Shown piece after piece: positions 1-11,264 of a stretch of 64,000 nt of DNA. The stretch is from assembly GCA_027924585.1 (NCBI GenBank), contig BSBM01000199.1, positions 13,396,501 through 13,460,500 on the forward strand, read 5' to 3'. Under the pieces are notes generated by a model. It searched no databases. It saw only the letters and a list, made by a program, of their open reading frames with translations, and was not told the origin of the DNA. Position numbers and translations under genes: made by a program. Each line of letters begins with the position of its first letter. The stretch's first letter is position 1. Origin of the DNA: Larix kaempferi (taxonomy: Eukaryota > Streptophyta > Pinopsida > Pinales > Pinaceae).

Positions 1-1071
1 TTTTCTATGGTTTCACTTTTTAGGTTATCCTTCAGCATATCAAAGATGTATAGTGCTTACTCTATCCAGCAGCTCTCTTGAGTGGCGCCATAAAATTCTT
101 TGTGCCATTAGTGAGTTGATCTTGTGAGGACAAACTCTAAACTCCCAGATCATTTCATGGTCTTTTCCACATTTCAAAGATGCCAGACAGTGATATCATA
201 TTGTGTATCAATGGGCTCATTGACCAACCGTTGGAACCGACATGTGTATTCTTTGAATTGAATCCAGCTTCAGGCATGCATGCATTTCTTGCATTTCAAT
301 TTTCATACTTGCTCAATAAAGGTGTCAGTTCAAACAGGCTTTAAATTTCATTAAGTTGCTATAGGGGTTTAGTTGTACCTTAAGTAGACACCTAGGATTA
401 GATATTTCTTTGAAGACATCAAAAGTATACACATGAAGACCCACTGTCGACATAGACAGACCTTCGGACTTAATGAAGCCTTTTTATAGATTTCTGCAAC
501 AAGAACATGTACAGTAGAAAGCTTTTGGAAAGATGCCAGTACCATATAGAATGCCTATAAACCTCGATCCCCAATGGAGATTGTACAAACATGAGTTTGT
601 TAATACTCATTCCTTCAGTTCGGATTACTCAACTATTATGACAGATCCAAGGACCAGGATTCCCAACCCAATCAAGCCTTCCCCTCTTTGTGTATAGATA
701 TCTTAATTAAACTTAGAATGTCCAGGGGATGGACTAGTTGAAGATGCAAGAGTGACGGTAGCAGAAGTCTTAAATTGGTTTTTGGATTTGCAAAGAAGTT
801 TACTTGCCCCTGACACGTATAAAGCAACTTTCCCTGTGAAATTGGGGTGACTGGCAACAAGAAGATTGTTGCTGCCAACATCACATACTGTTTGTAATGA
901 TGTATATGATCTTATCTTGTGTTCGTTGTATCAATTTCAACCTATAGTGATTTTTAGTTATGTGATTTATGAAAGGGTATTTAGTGCAGGCTTTCATAAT
1001 GCTTTTATCTTTTGCTTGTTTATTAATGCTAAGGCACTACGATTGATTAGAATTTTGCTTGGTTGTTTCAG
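1..1071. other. Presumed intron or upstream part of the NIPA-type gene; no exon recognised
   Basis: The stretch before the first recognisable exon ends in a pyrimidine-rich tract and an AG acceptor at 1070-1071. I searched both strands for the preceding NIPA transmembrane segments and did not find them, so the earlier exons are probably left of the window. Short open frames here show no family resemblance. Confidence 0.4.
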
Positions 1072-1425
1072 GACTGGGACAGGCAAGATCCATCTCAAAT
1101 CGTCACTGAGATGTGTGGTTTTGTTACAATCCTTTCTGGCACATTTTTGCTGCATAAGACCAAAGATCTCGGGGACAATTCATCTAGTGTAACATGTATT
1201 ATTTTTCCCTTCATCTGTTAACATTGTTACCTTTTGAAGCATTATGGTACTTATCGCAGTTTCATCTCATGCATTTAGTTCATCCTCACATTTGCAATAG
1301 TGTAACTTGAAGATATATTTGCAGGTCTGTCACCATCGTTCTCGTCCCGCAGCTCAAAGCATTCTTCAGAGAATGGATGTAATGCTGAGGAGATTCCTCT
1401 TCGTCTCCAAGAATCTTTTCCGTAA
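1072..1425 (+). CDS. NIPA-family magnesium transporter, last two exons (partial gene)
   Basis: Two exons, 1072-1186 and 1325-1425, are joined by a phase-1 intron of 138 bp with GT at 1187 and AG at 1323-1324. The first exon opens with DWDRQDPSQIVTEMCGF and continues VTILSGTFLLHKTKDLGD. This is the end of the last transmembrane helix and the start of the cytosolic tail of plant NIPA (DUF803) magnesium transporters. The second exon encodes a polar tail, SLSPSFSSRSSKHSSENG followed by EEIPLRLQESFP, and a TAA stop at 1423. Family knowledge: NIPA proteins are multi-pass membrane proteins of plasma or endosomal membranes proposed to move Mg2+. Both exons are intact, so a functional gene entering from the left is likely; a pseudogene copy cannot be excluded because upstream exons are not visible. 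Confidence 0.85.
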
Positions 1426-2075
1426 TGCTTTTCTGTTACAGATAATCAGCATGGAATTTTCATGTCATGCTTTTAAAAGAGTGACCATAATGTAATTAGA
1501 GAATATTGTTTGTTCTCAATCCCTCGTCTTTATTTCAACCAGTTCTTCTTATTCTTTTCAGAGTGGGAGATTATGATAACTAGTTCAACAAGTTCAAAGT
1601 GGAAGAATTAATGCATAGTTGAGTTGTAAATGAAACCGTACAGATATGTCTATACTTGCTCCACATTCATCCACGAAATAAACTGAAAGCCTTATAACGT
1701 TTTGTGGCACCATCTGATTCGCCACCATACATTATAGAAATGTGAAAATCTGCAAGTCGGTGATGGCTGATCTTCAGTCATCCTTCTTATTATTAACTGG
1801 AGCAGATGCCCAGATGAATGCTTCTAATACATTTTCCATTTCTTTGTCATTACGCTTTTGAGAAGTCAAAGGTTGCGGCCTTCTTTACCCGCCAATAGTG
1901 GTGGTAATTTTGTTTGAGAAGCTAATGGAATGTAGCAGTGCTCATCCCAATCTTGTTCATGCTTCCAATTGTTGTAGTCATGTATTTCAATTGCATTGCA
2001 CTTAATATGGATGGAATCTTTTTTGTTGGAAAAGTAAACATCAAGGTATAGTGTAAATTACTAAATTCCAAATTT
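1426..2075 (+). other. Probable 3' UTR, then intergenic sequence
   Basis: Following the TAA stop there is AT-rich sequence without a usable reading frame. The first part is presumably the transcript's 3' UTR. Beyond about 1.75 kb I see nothing identifiable. Confidence 0.4.
1677..1682 (+). promoter_or_regulatory. Candidate polyadenylation signal AATAAA
   Basis: A canonical AATAAA lies about 250 bp past the stop of the NIPA-type gene. Plant signals are degenerate, so this is only a candidate. Confidence 0.3.
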
Positions 2076-2165
2076 ATGGTAACAACAGGATAATCCCTAA
2101 TGAAATTGCCAACCGAATTCATGGTAACAATAGGCTAATCCCTAATCAAATTGCCCACCGACAGG
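2076..2165 (+). repeat. 45-bp tandem duplication (two copies)
   Basis: The block starting ATGGTAACAACAGG at 2076 repeats at 2121 as ATGGTAACAATAGG, followed in each case by (C)TAATCCCTAAT and an AATTGCC-ACCGA stretch. A few substitutions separate the copies. Confidence 0.8.
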
Positions 2166-2179
2166 AGCCTTGGTTCAAT

Positions 2180-2450
2180 GATGAAGTCAGTGGAGTATTC
2201 AGCCATCCACGAGGGTTCCATTTTCATTGTGGTCTGCCCCATCCAAATGGGAGGGTTTGACGATGAATTCGGTGGAGTATTCAGCCATCCATCAGGGTTC
2301 CATTTTCATTGTGGTCTGCTCCATCCAAACGGGATATCAAAAAAGGGTGAGGCCAAGTGCAAGTACTGGATGAGGTTCCATTCTCATTGTGGTCTGCCCC
2401 ATCCAAATGGGATATCAAAAAAGGGTGAGGCCAAGTGCAAGTATTGGATG
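2180..2450 (+). repeat. Tandem repeat of about 80 bp, three mosaic copies
   Basis: The core GGTTCCATTTTCATTGTGG occurs at 2214, 2296 and 2374 (the last with a C in the T run), giving periods of 82 and 78 bp. Copies 1 and 2 share the left flank (GGAGTATTCAGCCATCCA). Copies 2 and 3 share the right flank (GGGATATCAAAAAAGGGTGA). This mosaic suggests stepwise slippage or unequal exchange. The 104-codon open frame at 2151-2465 is probably a by-product. Confidence 0.85.
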
Positions 2451-2465
2451 ATTTTGGTAGAATAG

Positions 2466-3747
2466 ATACTCCCTAGACACCTAAGTTGAAGGAAGTCTGT
2501 TATGTGAGGCAGTCCTTGATCTTGGTGTGTGTTTCCCAAGGCAGTTTCCAAAAAAATCTAGTGAATTGAAATGATTGTGTTATACAACACCACTTTCATT
2601 TGTGTACGTGGACATTTTGTCTAACCAATTTATTTTCAAAAGACAATGATAAAACTACTTCTTGTTTGGTAAATCATTTCACAATCACCTCAATGGGTAG
2701 CTTTGGGAAAAATGAATATAGCACTCCTAGGGTCATGGTGGATAGATTGAGGAATATCAGAATTGCGATGTACATGTGTAGATTATAGGATGCAACATTA
2801 GAAAATAAACACAAGTTGTGGTAAATTAGTCAAAGGCTAAACATTAACTTTAAAAAAAAATGCTAGTGTCTATTTATGGTGTAGTGAGCTAATAGTTAGG
2901 CACCCAATCCTAACCATAATTTCCTCATTTTAGATTATCGTGGGTCAACAAGTTTAGTACAAGATTGTAATGATAGTGACCTAACAGGTGGGTACCCAAT
3001 TCTAACAATAGCCTTCTAGTTTTTGACCACTACTACTCAACAAGTTTAAATAGTAAGAGGATAGACCTTGACATGTGTCGATCACTTTCAATCACTTTGT
3101 GATTACACCACTTGCACATGTTCAAAAATTGCAACCCTTTGGGAGTGCATGCTATTATCTTATATTGGATGAGAAGCATCACAATTAATTGGAAAGGGTT
3201 TATATAAAGTAGTGGTGGAAGCCGATAGATATGGAATTTATGGAAATGAAGCTCAACATTAGATTGCAAAAGAGTTGTAAACAAATTATCGTGTTCATTC
3301 AAATTGTTTCATAGAGAGAAGTATATACTATAAAATTAATGTAGTAGTTTGTCGAGGAAATTAAAAAGCAACTTGAGACAATAACTTGAACCACTATTGT
3401 AAGAAGTTTACTTGAAATAAGTACACACACATTTCTTTCTTTCCTTGGGAAAAATCAGGAGCTTTTATTTTAGTATGTGTGACAACTTGATTTAGCACTC
3501 AAGTGGAAAATTCCTAATCTATTAGCGCTATCAAGAGCAATTTTGGAAAGAAACACCATTGTCACCTCAATGCTAATTTCCATATTTTGACCAACTCTGA
3601 AGGCCAAAGGGGGTTTCCTTGGGTTTGGTTAGATTTGGTTTATAGAGAGTTAAGAGAAATGGATTTAACTTAGTTATGATGTGTGATGTGTGTTACTTAG
3701 TTGATTCCCCAAAGAAAATATTGGACCATTCAAGATGCACACCAGTT
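2466..3747. other. No recognisable feature
   Basis: AT-rich sequence. Short open frames on both strands have no recognisable motif. Confidence 0.4.
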
Positions 3748-4112
3748 AATAGATCAACCACTTAGATGATATTCACTCAAGAGTATGATGAAGTACAATA
3801 GGATAGATATCAACGATAAACCATAAGAATAAAATGCTCAATTAAATAAGTCTATTGCCATGTGTAACATGTATTCACACCTGTGATTACTCAAGTGACA
3901 AGTTATGTTGGTTTCTTAGAGATATTTTACAATAGATCAACCACTTAGATGATATTCACTCAAGAGTATGATGAAGTACAATAGGATAGATATCAACGAT
4001 AAACCATAAGAATAAAATGCTCAATTAAATAAGTCTATTGCCATGTGTAACATGTATTCACACCTGTGATTACTCAAGTGACAAGTTATGTTGGTTTCTT
4101 AGAGATATTTTA
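3748..4112 (+). repeat. 183-bp direct tandem duplication, no mismatch seen
   Basis: The block beginning AATAGATCAACCACTTAG at 3748 is repeated at 3931. Reading the copies against each other from 3748-3929 and 3931-4112, I see no difference. It has no coding content. Identity over the full length, in a region where most repeats are decayed, indicates a recent duplication or an assembly artefact. Confidence 0.9.
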
Positions 4113-4775
4113 AGTTATGGCTTTGAATGAGGCCTTGCTTGAAAGAAATATCTCTAAAATTAGATGTCACCCAAAATGATTAGAATAACTAGAGTTTTTG
4201 AAGTGATCAAAGTCACTTCTCAAAGCATGGTGTTTAAGTCCTTTTGGTTAAATGTCAAAACTTGAAATTATTCAATAATCAATATTGCTTATATCTATTG
4301 ATTCAAAAGGAATAAAATGACATCATGAGCTTTATGTAAAGAAAAAGATAGAACTTGACAAGAATTGCATAAAACGAAATTTCAGAGATTATTACCATCT
4401 AGTCAATGTTTTAGGTGAGTTTATCAATTGTAATTAACCATCAAACCAAATGAACATTTCCGGAAAAGAGTGTAACTACTTAGCCAATATAATATGAAAT
4501 TGTAAACCATCATTAATCAATTAAAACCTCAAGTTTTCTTGCTATTATGTCATTAATTGTAACAATAAATTGTAGAAATTTCTAGAATTAAAACAAATCA
4601 CTTTAGCCAATATTCAAGAGTATTTAATAAGTAGATATCAATGTTTAACCAAGTGATTTTTTTTTAGAAAATTTAAGTTTGTTGTCCCATTGATTTTGTA
4701 GTGAGAAAATAACAAGAAAAGCTAATTAAAATTAATATTTAACCATAAAAGTGAAAGCTGAATTTTAAATGTGTA
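4113..4775. other. No recognisable feature; diverged outer part of the next element may lie here
   Basis: AT-rich sequence. If the low-coordinate LTR of the following element has the same length as its partner (371 bp), its outer end would be near 4609, but I cannot align that part. Confidence 0.3.
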
Positions 4776-4979
4776 AAAACCCTAATTTATGGATTTTGCA
4801 CCCCATATTTACTCCATAAAATGTGGATCTGGTAACTCTATATGCTAGTTGGGTCCACATGCATCGATCGGCTCCCATAATGGTCAGATCTCATAATGTG
4901 CTCAACTCCAATAGTAGCCAGTTGGTTGACTCCCTTAATCCCACAAGGTTTAGTTTACCAAGAACTTGTGGTTACAACA
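4776..4979 (-). repeat. 3' LTR (alignable part) of the minus-strand element
   Basis: This aligns with the 8.06-8.27 kb copy. It ends in plus coordinates with ACAACA, i.e. it starts TGTTGT on the element's strand. The part below 4776 is too diverged for me to align. Confidence 0.6.
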
Positions 4980-4987
4980 CCCCCTCG
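4980..4987 (-). other. Polypurine tract next to the 3' LTR
   Basis: Read on the minus strand this is CGAGGGGG immediately before the TGTTGT LTR start, the expected site of plus-strand priming. Confidence 0.55.
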
Positions 4988-4999
4988 TAAAATTAGCTT

Positions 5000-5896
5000 G
5001 AAGGAAAGAACTAATTACATAACGTTCCACCTTAATTTGTTGTGAATTACAAATGTTGATCAACAATGGTAAAATAACATTTTCCAAATAAAATCTGAAC
5101 AATCGTCACCATCAAATTGATCAACTCAGGTATAGTAATACTCCTAGAAGAAGTTTGAAAACAAGGTCACCTTCAATCTGCTAACAACCATAGTACAATA
5201 AACAAGCACTACCATCGTTAGACTAATCAACCACAAGTATAGTAATACTTCATGAAGAAGTTTAAAAACATTATCACCTTCAATCCTCCAATCCATCAAA
5301 TAAGATTGCAAATTGATGTCCAAAATAATCCTAGTTGATCAATCGACTACATAGCGAGACAACACATTCCACTCAACTAGTCGACTATACAAGACTAAAA
5401 CAACCATAAGTAGTCTCTGTCCATTAATACAGTCTCTATCGATCAATCAATCACTGATAATTGATAGCTATCAAATCAACCTCAAAACAATGCAATGAAT
5501 AACTTAGTCAAGCTCAACAATCGACTAACAACTCAAGTAGAGTTTACATATCATCAAATCCTCCCCCCCTTAAATGCAATTGAGGGAAAATAATAGAAAA
5601 CACACATCTCAGTTGAAACTTTGTCAACCGGTATTTCTGGTCGATCCTCAGTTAACCACTCCAAAGTATCAACAATAGGAAACAAGAGTGGCATGTTGAT
5701 GTAGATTTGAAGAAATAAATCTGTAAGAAGTCATCAAACATCAAGTCCAATGAGTCCACAACCATTCATAAATACAACCACAATCAATCCTAGTAGTTAG
5801 TGCTTGTCCATGGTTCCATCTTTCATGTCTTTTATTCAATGTTTTGAAAGCATTATTGCCATCTTTCCATGAGTATTGATTTGTGGACAAATACCT
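5000..5896. other. Internal region of the LTR element, no gene seen
   Basis: AT-rich with many TCGAC and ATCAA words. Both strands are full of stops and no domain is recognised. Confidence 0.35.
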
Positions 5897-7139
5897 CTAT
5901 TTTTTATCGTGAGGATCACAATATCGAAATGATTTTTGATCTGGCTGAATAGAGGATGCATGCTCAGGTTTTCGTTCACTTACAAGTGTTGAACAACCTC
6001 CTTGCACATCAATAGCAATGTCATCTGCAATAACATTTTCAAATTCTACTATGTTAGGAACAACCAACATAACAACAATGGGTTTTTCTTCCAACAACTT
6101 AGTTTGAACTCCTGCAACAAATTAAATTTTCCTGGTGTCAACAAGGCTAGGTGTTTGTAGTGAGGTAGAAACATCATAGCCAAGACCTATTCTAGGTGTC
6201 TTCATTTTAGGGGTAATTTGGAAAACAATACTCTATCCATTCTTCCCAAGTTCTCCTTCGATATATCTTGTCTTGCTTGATAGTTGAGACCCAATACCGG
6301 TGTCATGTTTCTCAAAACTAGGAGAAATAACATCATTAGTAGCCAACAAGGAATGAGAAGGTGTATTAACATCAACATTATCTTTCTTACAAACCTCTAT
6401 GCTACAAGCAGGGACATCAAAGGTAAAATAAGTAATTGGTGATTCTAGAATCTCAACAACATTGGTCTTCTTCACTTTACTTTGCAGTCGACTGACTTCT
6501 AATTCAAGGTTAAGTTTGCAATCCCACAATCCCTAAATGGTTTCATTTTTTTCTTCTTCAGTTAGATGCAAAAAAAAAGAATCATATTCTTCTTTCAATA
6601 TATGATATTCATCGAATAACCTATTGTTGTATGTTTGAAGAGGAGCAAATTCTTTGTGAAGCTCATCAATAGAGGTCTGTAGATGGGCAACCTCATTTTC
6701 TAGTTGAGAATTGGTGTCTTCCAGTGTACTAATTTTTGTCTTCAAAGGCATGAATTTCTGTATGAGAGAGATCTTTACCTTCCTCCTCCAGGTTTTCAAC
6801 TATATCTAACTTATCTCGAAATTCATCCACAAGGTTTTGGAAACTGGAATATAGTTTCCATTGTGTTTTCCAAGACATAAATCTTCCTAGATTTCTCACC
6901 AATCCTTCATAAAACGACAATTTGAAAAAGGCATCTTCATCCTCTAGATAGGTATGAGCTATCTACAATTGATTTTTCAATCTTTGATTTTTAGTTTGCA
7001 ATTGAGCAATAACAATTTGCAAGGCAACAATCGCTTGCTGCAGTCGACCATGGGATGCCTATAAAGAAACAACTTTCTCCTCACAAATATCTTGCAATTT
7101 TTGTAAAGCTAGGGCTTAATCTTCATCAAATATACTCAT
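5897..7139 (-). pseudogene. Decayed coiled-coil protein ORF inside the LTR element
   Basis: From an ATG at 7139 the minus strand encodes a broken chain starting MSIFDED and continuing through Gln/Leu/Glu-rich heptads such as LEDTNSQLENEVAHLQTSID and LELEVSRLQSKVKKTN (6480-6800). The tail is Ser/Asp-rich, to about 5897. Several in-frame stops near the start and at least one frameshift around 6730-6800 interrupt it. No zinc knuckle, protease or polymerase motif is visible. It could be a divergent gag, an element-specific ORF or captured host coding sequence; I cannot decide from sequence alone. Confidence 0.5.
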
Positions 7140-7878
7140 ATTCATCAGTTAATCTCAGATTATACCCAACATAAACTAAATCTGGTCAAGCCATTCTAAC
7201 AACATTTAAGAAGAGACAATCATTCGATACTTCATAGCTGTAATCGATGCTTAGGGACACTTTCTATTCGGTTAATGGAAATCAACCATGCACAATTTAA
7301 CCTTAAAAAATGTTGACCATATGTTAAAGGTCAATGGTTTCAGTGGTCAATAATTCATGCAAGTTGATGTGAGTCGATGGATTCTAGTCGATGACTTTCT
7401 GGTTATGGTTGAAGCTGCAGTTGATAGGTGTAGTCAATTCCTAGTCGAGATAGATACTCCAGTAGAAAAGTGTATTCAACCCTTAGTTTCTTAATGATTT
7501 TATTACATGACCGATTGGATCCACGAAGGTCAATGACTTAGAATCGATGATAGGGCATTAATCTTCAACTACATAGTCGATTCACACTGACACAACAGTC
7601 AATCGATTAATAAGTTAGTGATCATGCTCCAAAGGCAATTTGATAGGATTCAAATCTTGGTCAAGAAACTAGGAAAATACCACTTGCGTCTATAGCCTGA
7701 ATAGATCTAAATAATGGTCGAATCCATAATTCACCATACTCTTAAGAGGAAAACCCTTAACATCAAACTCATCTCAACAAGACCATCGATGTTACTAGAA
7801 TTCAGTCATTCAACAAAACCTTGATCATGAACCACAAAGTTCTAGACTCTCCACGTTATGCGTAACCCCAATCAATAA

Positions 7879-7897
7879 CCCAACATATCTGATACCA
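7879..7897 (-). other. Primer-binding site, initiator tRNA-Met type
   Basis: On the minus strand TGGTATCAGATATGTTGGG directly follows the LTR end CAACA. The first ten bases match the usual plant copia primer site complementary to the 3' end of initiator tRNA-Met. Confidence 0.65.
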
Positions 7898-8268
7898 TGT
7901 TGAGATAGACAGAAAATGATAGAAGTGGAGAACAAATATTATAAAAGAAAGGTGGAGTCAATAGACACGGTTTTCACTTAGGCCATAATAATGAATAGCT
8001 TGATAACTTGTCTATTTTGATTGATTCAAAATATGATCTTAAATAGGTTTTAGGTCCATAACCGCAAACCCCAATATATGGGTCTACACCCCATACTTAC
8101 TCCAAAAAATGTGGACTCTGGTAACTCCATATGTAGGTCGGGTCCACATGCATTGGTTCGCTACCACAATGGTTGGCTCCCATAATGTGGTCAACTCCAA
8201 TAGTAGTCAATCTATTAATTCCCTTAATTCGACAAGGTGAGGATTTCCAAGAACCTATGGTTCCAACA
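7898..8268 (-). repeat. 5' LTR of the minus-strand element (371 bp)
   Basis: In plus coordinates it runs from TGTTGAGATAG, next to the primer-binding site, to CCAACA at 8268. It therefore has TG..CA ends on the element's strand. The LINE relic starts right after it. Confidence 0.65.
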
Positions 8269-8279
8269 TATTCCTTTTA

Positions 8280-10285
8280 TCTCCACTCCCAATTGACTCA
8301 TTTATCATTCCTCTTAGACCCTCTACAACTATGAGTAACAAAAGTGGTGACAATGGGAAATCCTATTAAAGCCCTTTACTATGTTTGAAAAAGCTAGAGG
8401 TTGACCCATTGATTAGAACTTATAAAAGAATGAAATTGATAACCCATTATCTAGTTGAAAAATGTACACTATACCCTAGTTGGATGAAAATTAAGTGGAT
8501 ATACAACCATCTTACCCTATTATAGGCTTTGCAGACATCCAACTTAATCACCATAGCTTGAGTCTTTTTTGTCTTGTTCGAATGAAGGGCTTCTTATGCT
8601 ACCCTAATAGCATCATGTATCCATATGTGTTTTCTCAAACACTATCTCATAAGGGAAATTTGGTTTTCTGAATTTTGAAGCAATGAGTTTAGAAGTGATT
8701 TAATAAGAGCATTACAAAGAGTAATAGGCCTGGATTTCTCAAAGGTTTTGGAATTGTCTTTTTTGGGAATCATAGTGAAGGTATAATTGATACCAATAAC
8801 CCACCTTGATATCTTGGTTTCTTCAATTACTCTGAGGAGATCCTCCTCCTTAAATCATAAAATCCCATGCAAAAATCTATGGCCCATCCATCCAAATTGA
8901 ACTTTTATCCCTTTGAAATGACTCAATCACTAATTTTAGCTCATCCTCGGAAATTTCAGACATTAATGCCTCATTTGCTTCTTGGTCAAAATGAACTTAG
9001 GAGGGAAAAAAGTAATCCAACTTAATTATCTTTCCTATGTTTTCCCTTTTTCGTTTCTTGTATAGACTTTGGAATTGTGAGAACTCTAAATTTTCTCTTC
9101 TTAAATTTTCCTGTTGACCTCCCATTTTTCATGTGCAATTCCCAAATAGTGTTGATATTTTTTTTTGTTTTTTCTTAGCATAACATTGGAAAAATTTATA
9201 ATTCTCATCCTCTTGTGCTAACAATAAGTATTTGATTTTCATCCTCCATTTGGAATCTTTCTATTCAATAGTTCCCCTTTTATATCCTCATAATGTTTGA
9301 GTTGATTCTTATTCTTTGTAGAAAAAATCACTCTGTCATTCTACCCATACAATTAAGTAATATTTTCCTTAACTTCTATCAGTTTTTTTCCTCAAGACCC
9401 CAATATTTTTCCTTGTCCCATGATAAAGTTGCTCTTTTGACTGTTCATAGTTTCTTTACAAATTGATACATTATTGACTCTTGCATGGAATTAAAAATAT
9501 GTTTGCAATCCTTATTTACAATTTTATTAAAATAGTCACCTTCCAACCAAATTGGATTAAATTTAAACAGACTAGGCGGCTTATTCTCATCTTTCTCCAC
9601 TTGAAGGAAGATTGACAATGGTTCCAAAAGCCACCTTGATAAACACAACTTCTTATTTTATTAGATCCATCTAATAACTTTTATGATCTAAAAAACTATC
9701 CAATCTCTCGGATATTCCTTATTTACTTATCCTTTGATTCCTCTAGGTTTGCACCAGATTTATGGGCTTCACATCACATAAACCTAGGCTCCTCAATATT
9801 GTCAAGGGAGTACTCTGATAGAGGGTCCATCCTAGAAACTTCTCTCCATATTTTATATCTTTTGGTAACAAAATTTGGATCATCCCCATAATAATATACT
9901 CCTTTTAAGACATTCCCTGATGAAAAAAAATATTCTAGAATTCTTCTCTGTCACTATAGGGTTCGTAAATGTTAATCAAGGAAAATTTTTACTAGATTTT
10001 AGAGAGTTTAGTATTGTGAAAATGCTTGCATGGATTAGAGAATGGTTAATCAACTGAAGAGAAGAGTCCCGTACAAAAATGATACCCCTATGTTTACCAT
10101 TTAAATATACTCCTATAAAATACTAATCTTTTAAAAATGAAGCTAGAATACATTTGGAACATTTTGCATCTAACATAGTTTTCTAAATCAGAATTATGTT
10201 CAATTTTTGAAACTTGCATAGATGCTTCAAGGAAATGTTTTTGAAAGGATTCCAAGCCTCTTATATTGATGTATAGGACTAGCAT
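8280..10285 (-). mobile_element. LINE (non-LTR retrotransposon) relic: endonuclease and reverse transcriptase
   Basis: Minus-strand translation in shifting frames gives L1-like ORF2 motifs in order. Near 10285 is an endonuclease start with INIRGL. Near 9700 is ERLDSFL of the endonuclease C-terminus, followed by a linker (9445-9648) with PPSLFKFNPIWLE. Near 8740-8790 is IPKKDNSKTFEKSRPI. Near 8520-8560 is KLDVCKAYNRVRW (reverse transcriptase motif A region). Near 8290-8400 are NGSTSSFF and PLSPLLLLIVVEGL. Many stops and frameshifts show it is long dead. It breaks off at the LTR element's end at 8268, so the catalytic FADD-type motif and 3' tail are not seen. Confidence 0.75.
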
Positions 10286-11264
10286 TCCTTACCCTTTCCT
10301 GAATCCTCTCCCAGGGTCTATACCATTGATTGTTGTTTACCAATGTTAATTTCCCAAGTTGCCTTCCTTTATGCTAGTTTCAACTTGGACTTTAGGGGTT
10401 ATAACTATTGACAAGTCCTCGTCTACAATCATACCACATTCCACCTCCCTTAAATGACAAACCTTTGCCCTAGTTTTTGTAGACTTAAAAGGTGTATAGA
10501 GGCTATGATGGGGGTTGGGAATGTTCTTGAAAGGTTGAGAGATTTGGGGGCTCTGAGTTTTTTCCTCCCAGGGATATACCTTGCCATTATGGAGGAGGGC
10601 ACTAGAGGTGAATTGAGGGGGTAAATAAAATACTACTTTTATGCCTCTACCACTTTCATCCTCCTCATCTAAACTAGATTCCCTCTTATTTACATCAACC
10701 CTAGCCTCCTTATTGCTTGAATGACCACAAATATTCCTTGAGAACCCTTTGTCATAAAGGATGGTAAACCATTAACAAGGATATTAGATACCTTGGCTAG
10801 ATATTTTTCTCCCAAAGGATTTGAGACTATACTACAAAGGGGTTGGATGGATCCATTCAAATTTCAGGTTTCAATCCCCATATCAGAATTTGAAAAGGCA
10901 TCTTTCAAAGGGCCTATAATACAATTTAAATTAATTGAAGGAAGGGGTACTGATTGGTATATGATACAATATTCATACATTTTTCCAGAGGAGAGTCCTT
11001 TGAGGACACCTTCTTGAGCATCTTTATGCAATTTCCTTCTTTTATAGGTGTTCAACTTGACGTTGGAATGCTTTTTGGGGGCATGGACGATCTTCTAAAT
11101 GGGGACATGGATTGTACTACCATATTAATATATTCATGATCACCATAAGGGCCTAGAGGTACAATCTCCCTCCTCCCCACTAGATATTACGAATTCCATT
11201 TATCTTTGCACGAATTCCTTCCTCTCAACAACTTTGTCTTTTTTCTTTTATTTTCTAGAATTGT
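10286..11264. other. Unassigned; possibly the LINE ORF1 region
   Basis: This is upstream of the LINE endonuclease on the minus strand, where ORF1 would lie. Short frames exist on both strands (for example 10793-11017), but I recognise no RNA-binding or zinc-knuckle motif. Confidence 0.3.

Larger units (their letters stand above)
4776..8268 (-). mobile_element. Non-autonomous LTR retrotransposon, minus strand, without visible polymerase
   Basis: Related direct repeats lie at about 4776-4979 and 8060-8268; shared landmarks are CACCCCATA, GGTCCACATGCAT, CTCCAATAGTAG and ending AAC(T/C)...GGTT.CAACA. On the minus strand both begin TGTTG.AACCA. A primer-binding-site match follows the high-coordinate repeat and a purine tract precedes the low one, fixing orientation and LTR identity. 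Between them I find a coiled-coil ORF relic but no reverse transcriptase, integrase or protease. This fits a large non-autonomous derivative, or an element whose pol was deleted. The low-coordinate end is approximate. Confidence 0.65.

Noticed and set aside
2151-2465. 104-codon open frame with internally repeated peptide
   Set aside because: It coincides with a tandem DNA repeat and the repeated peptides are in different frames of the same DNA unit, so the open frame is a by-product.
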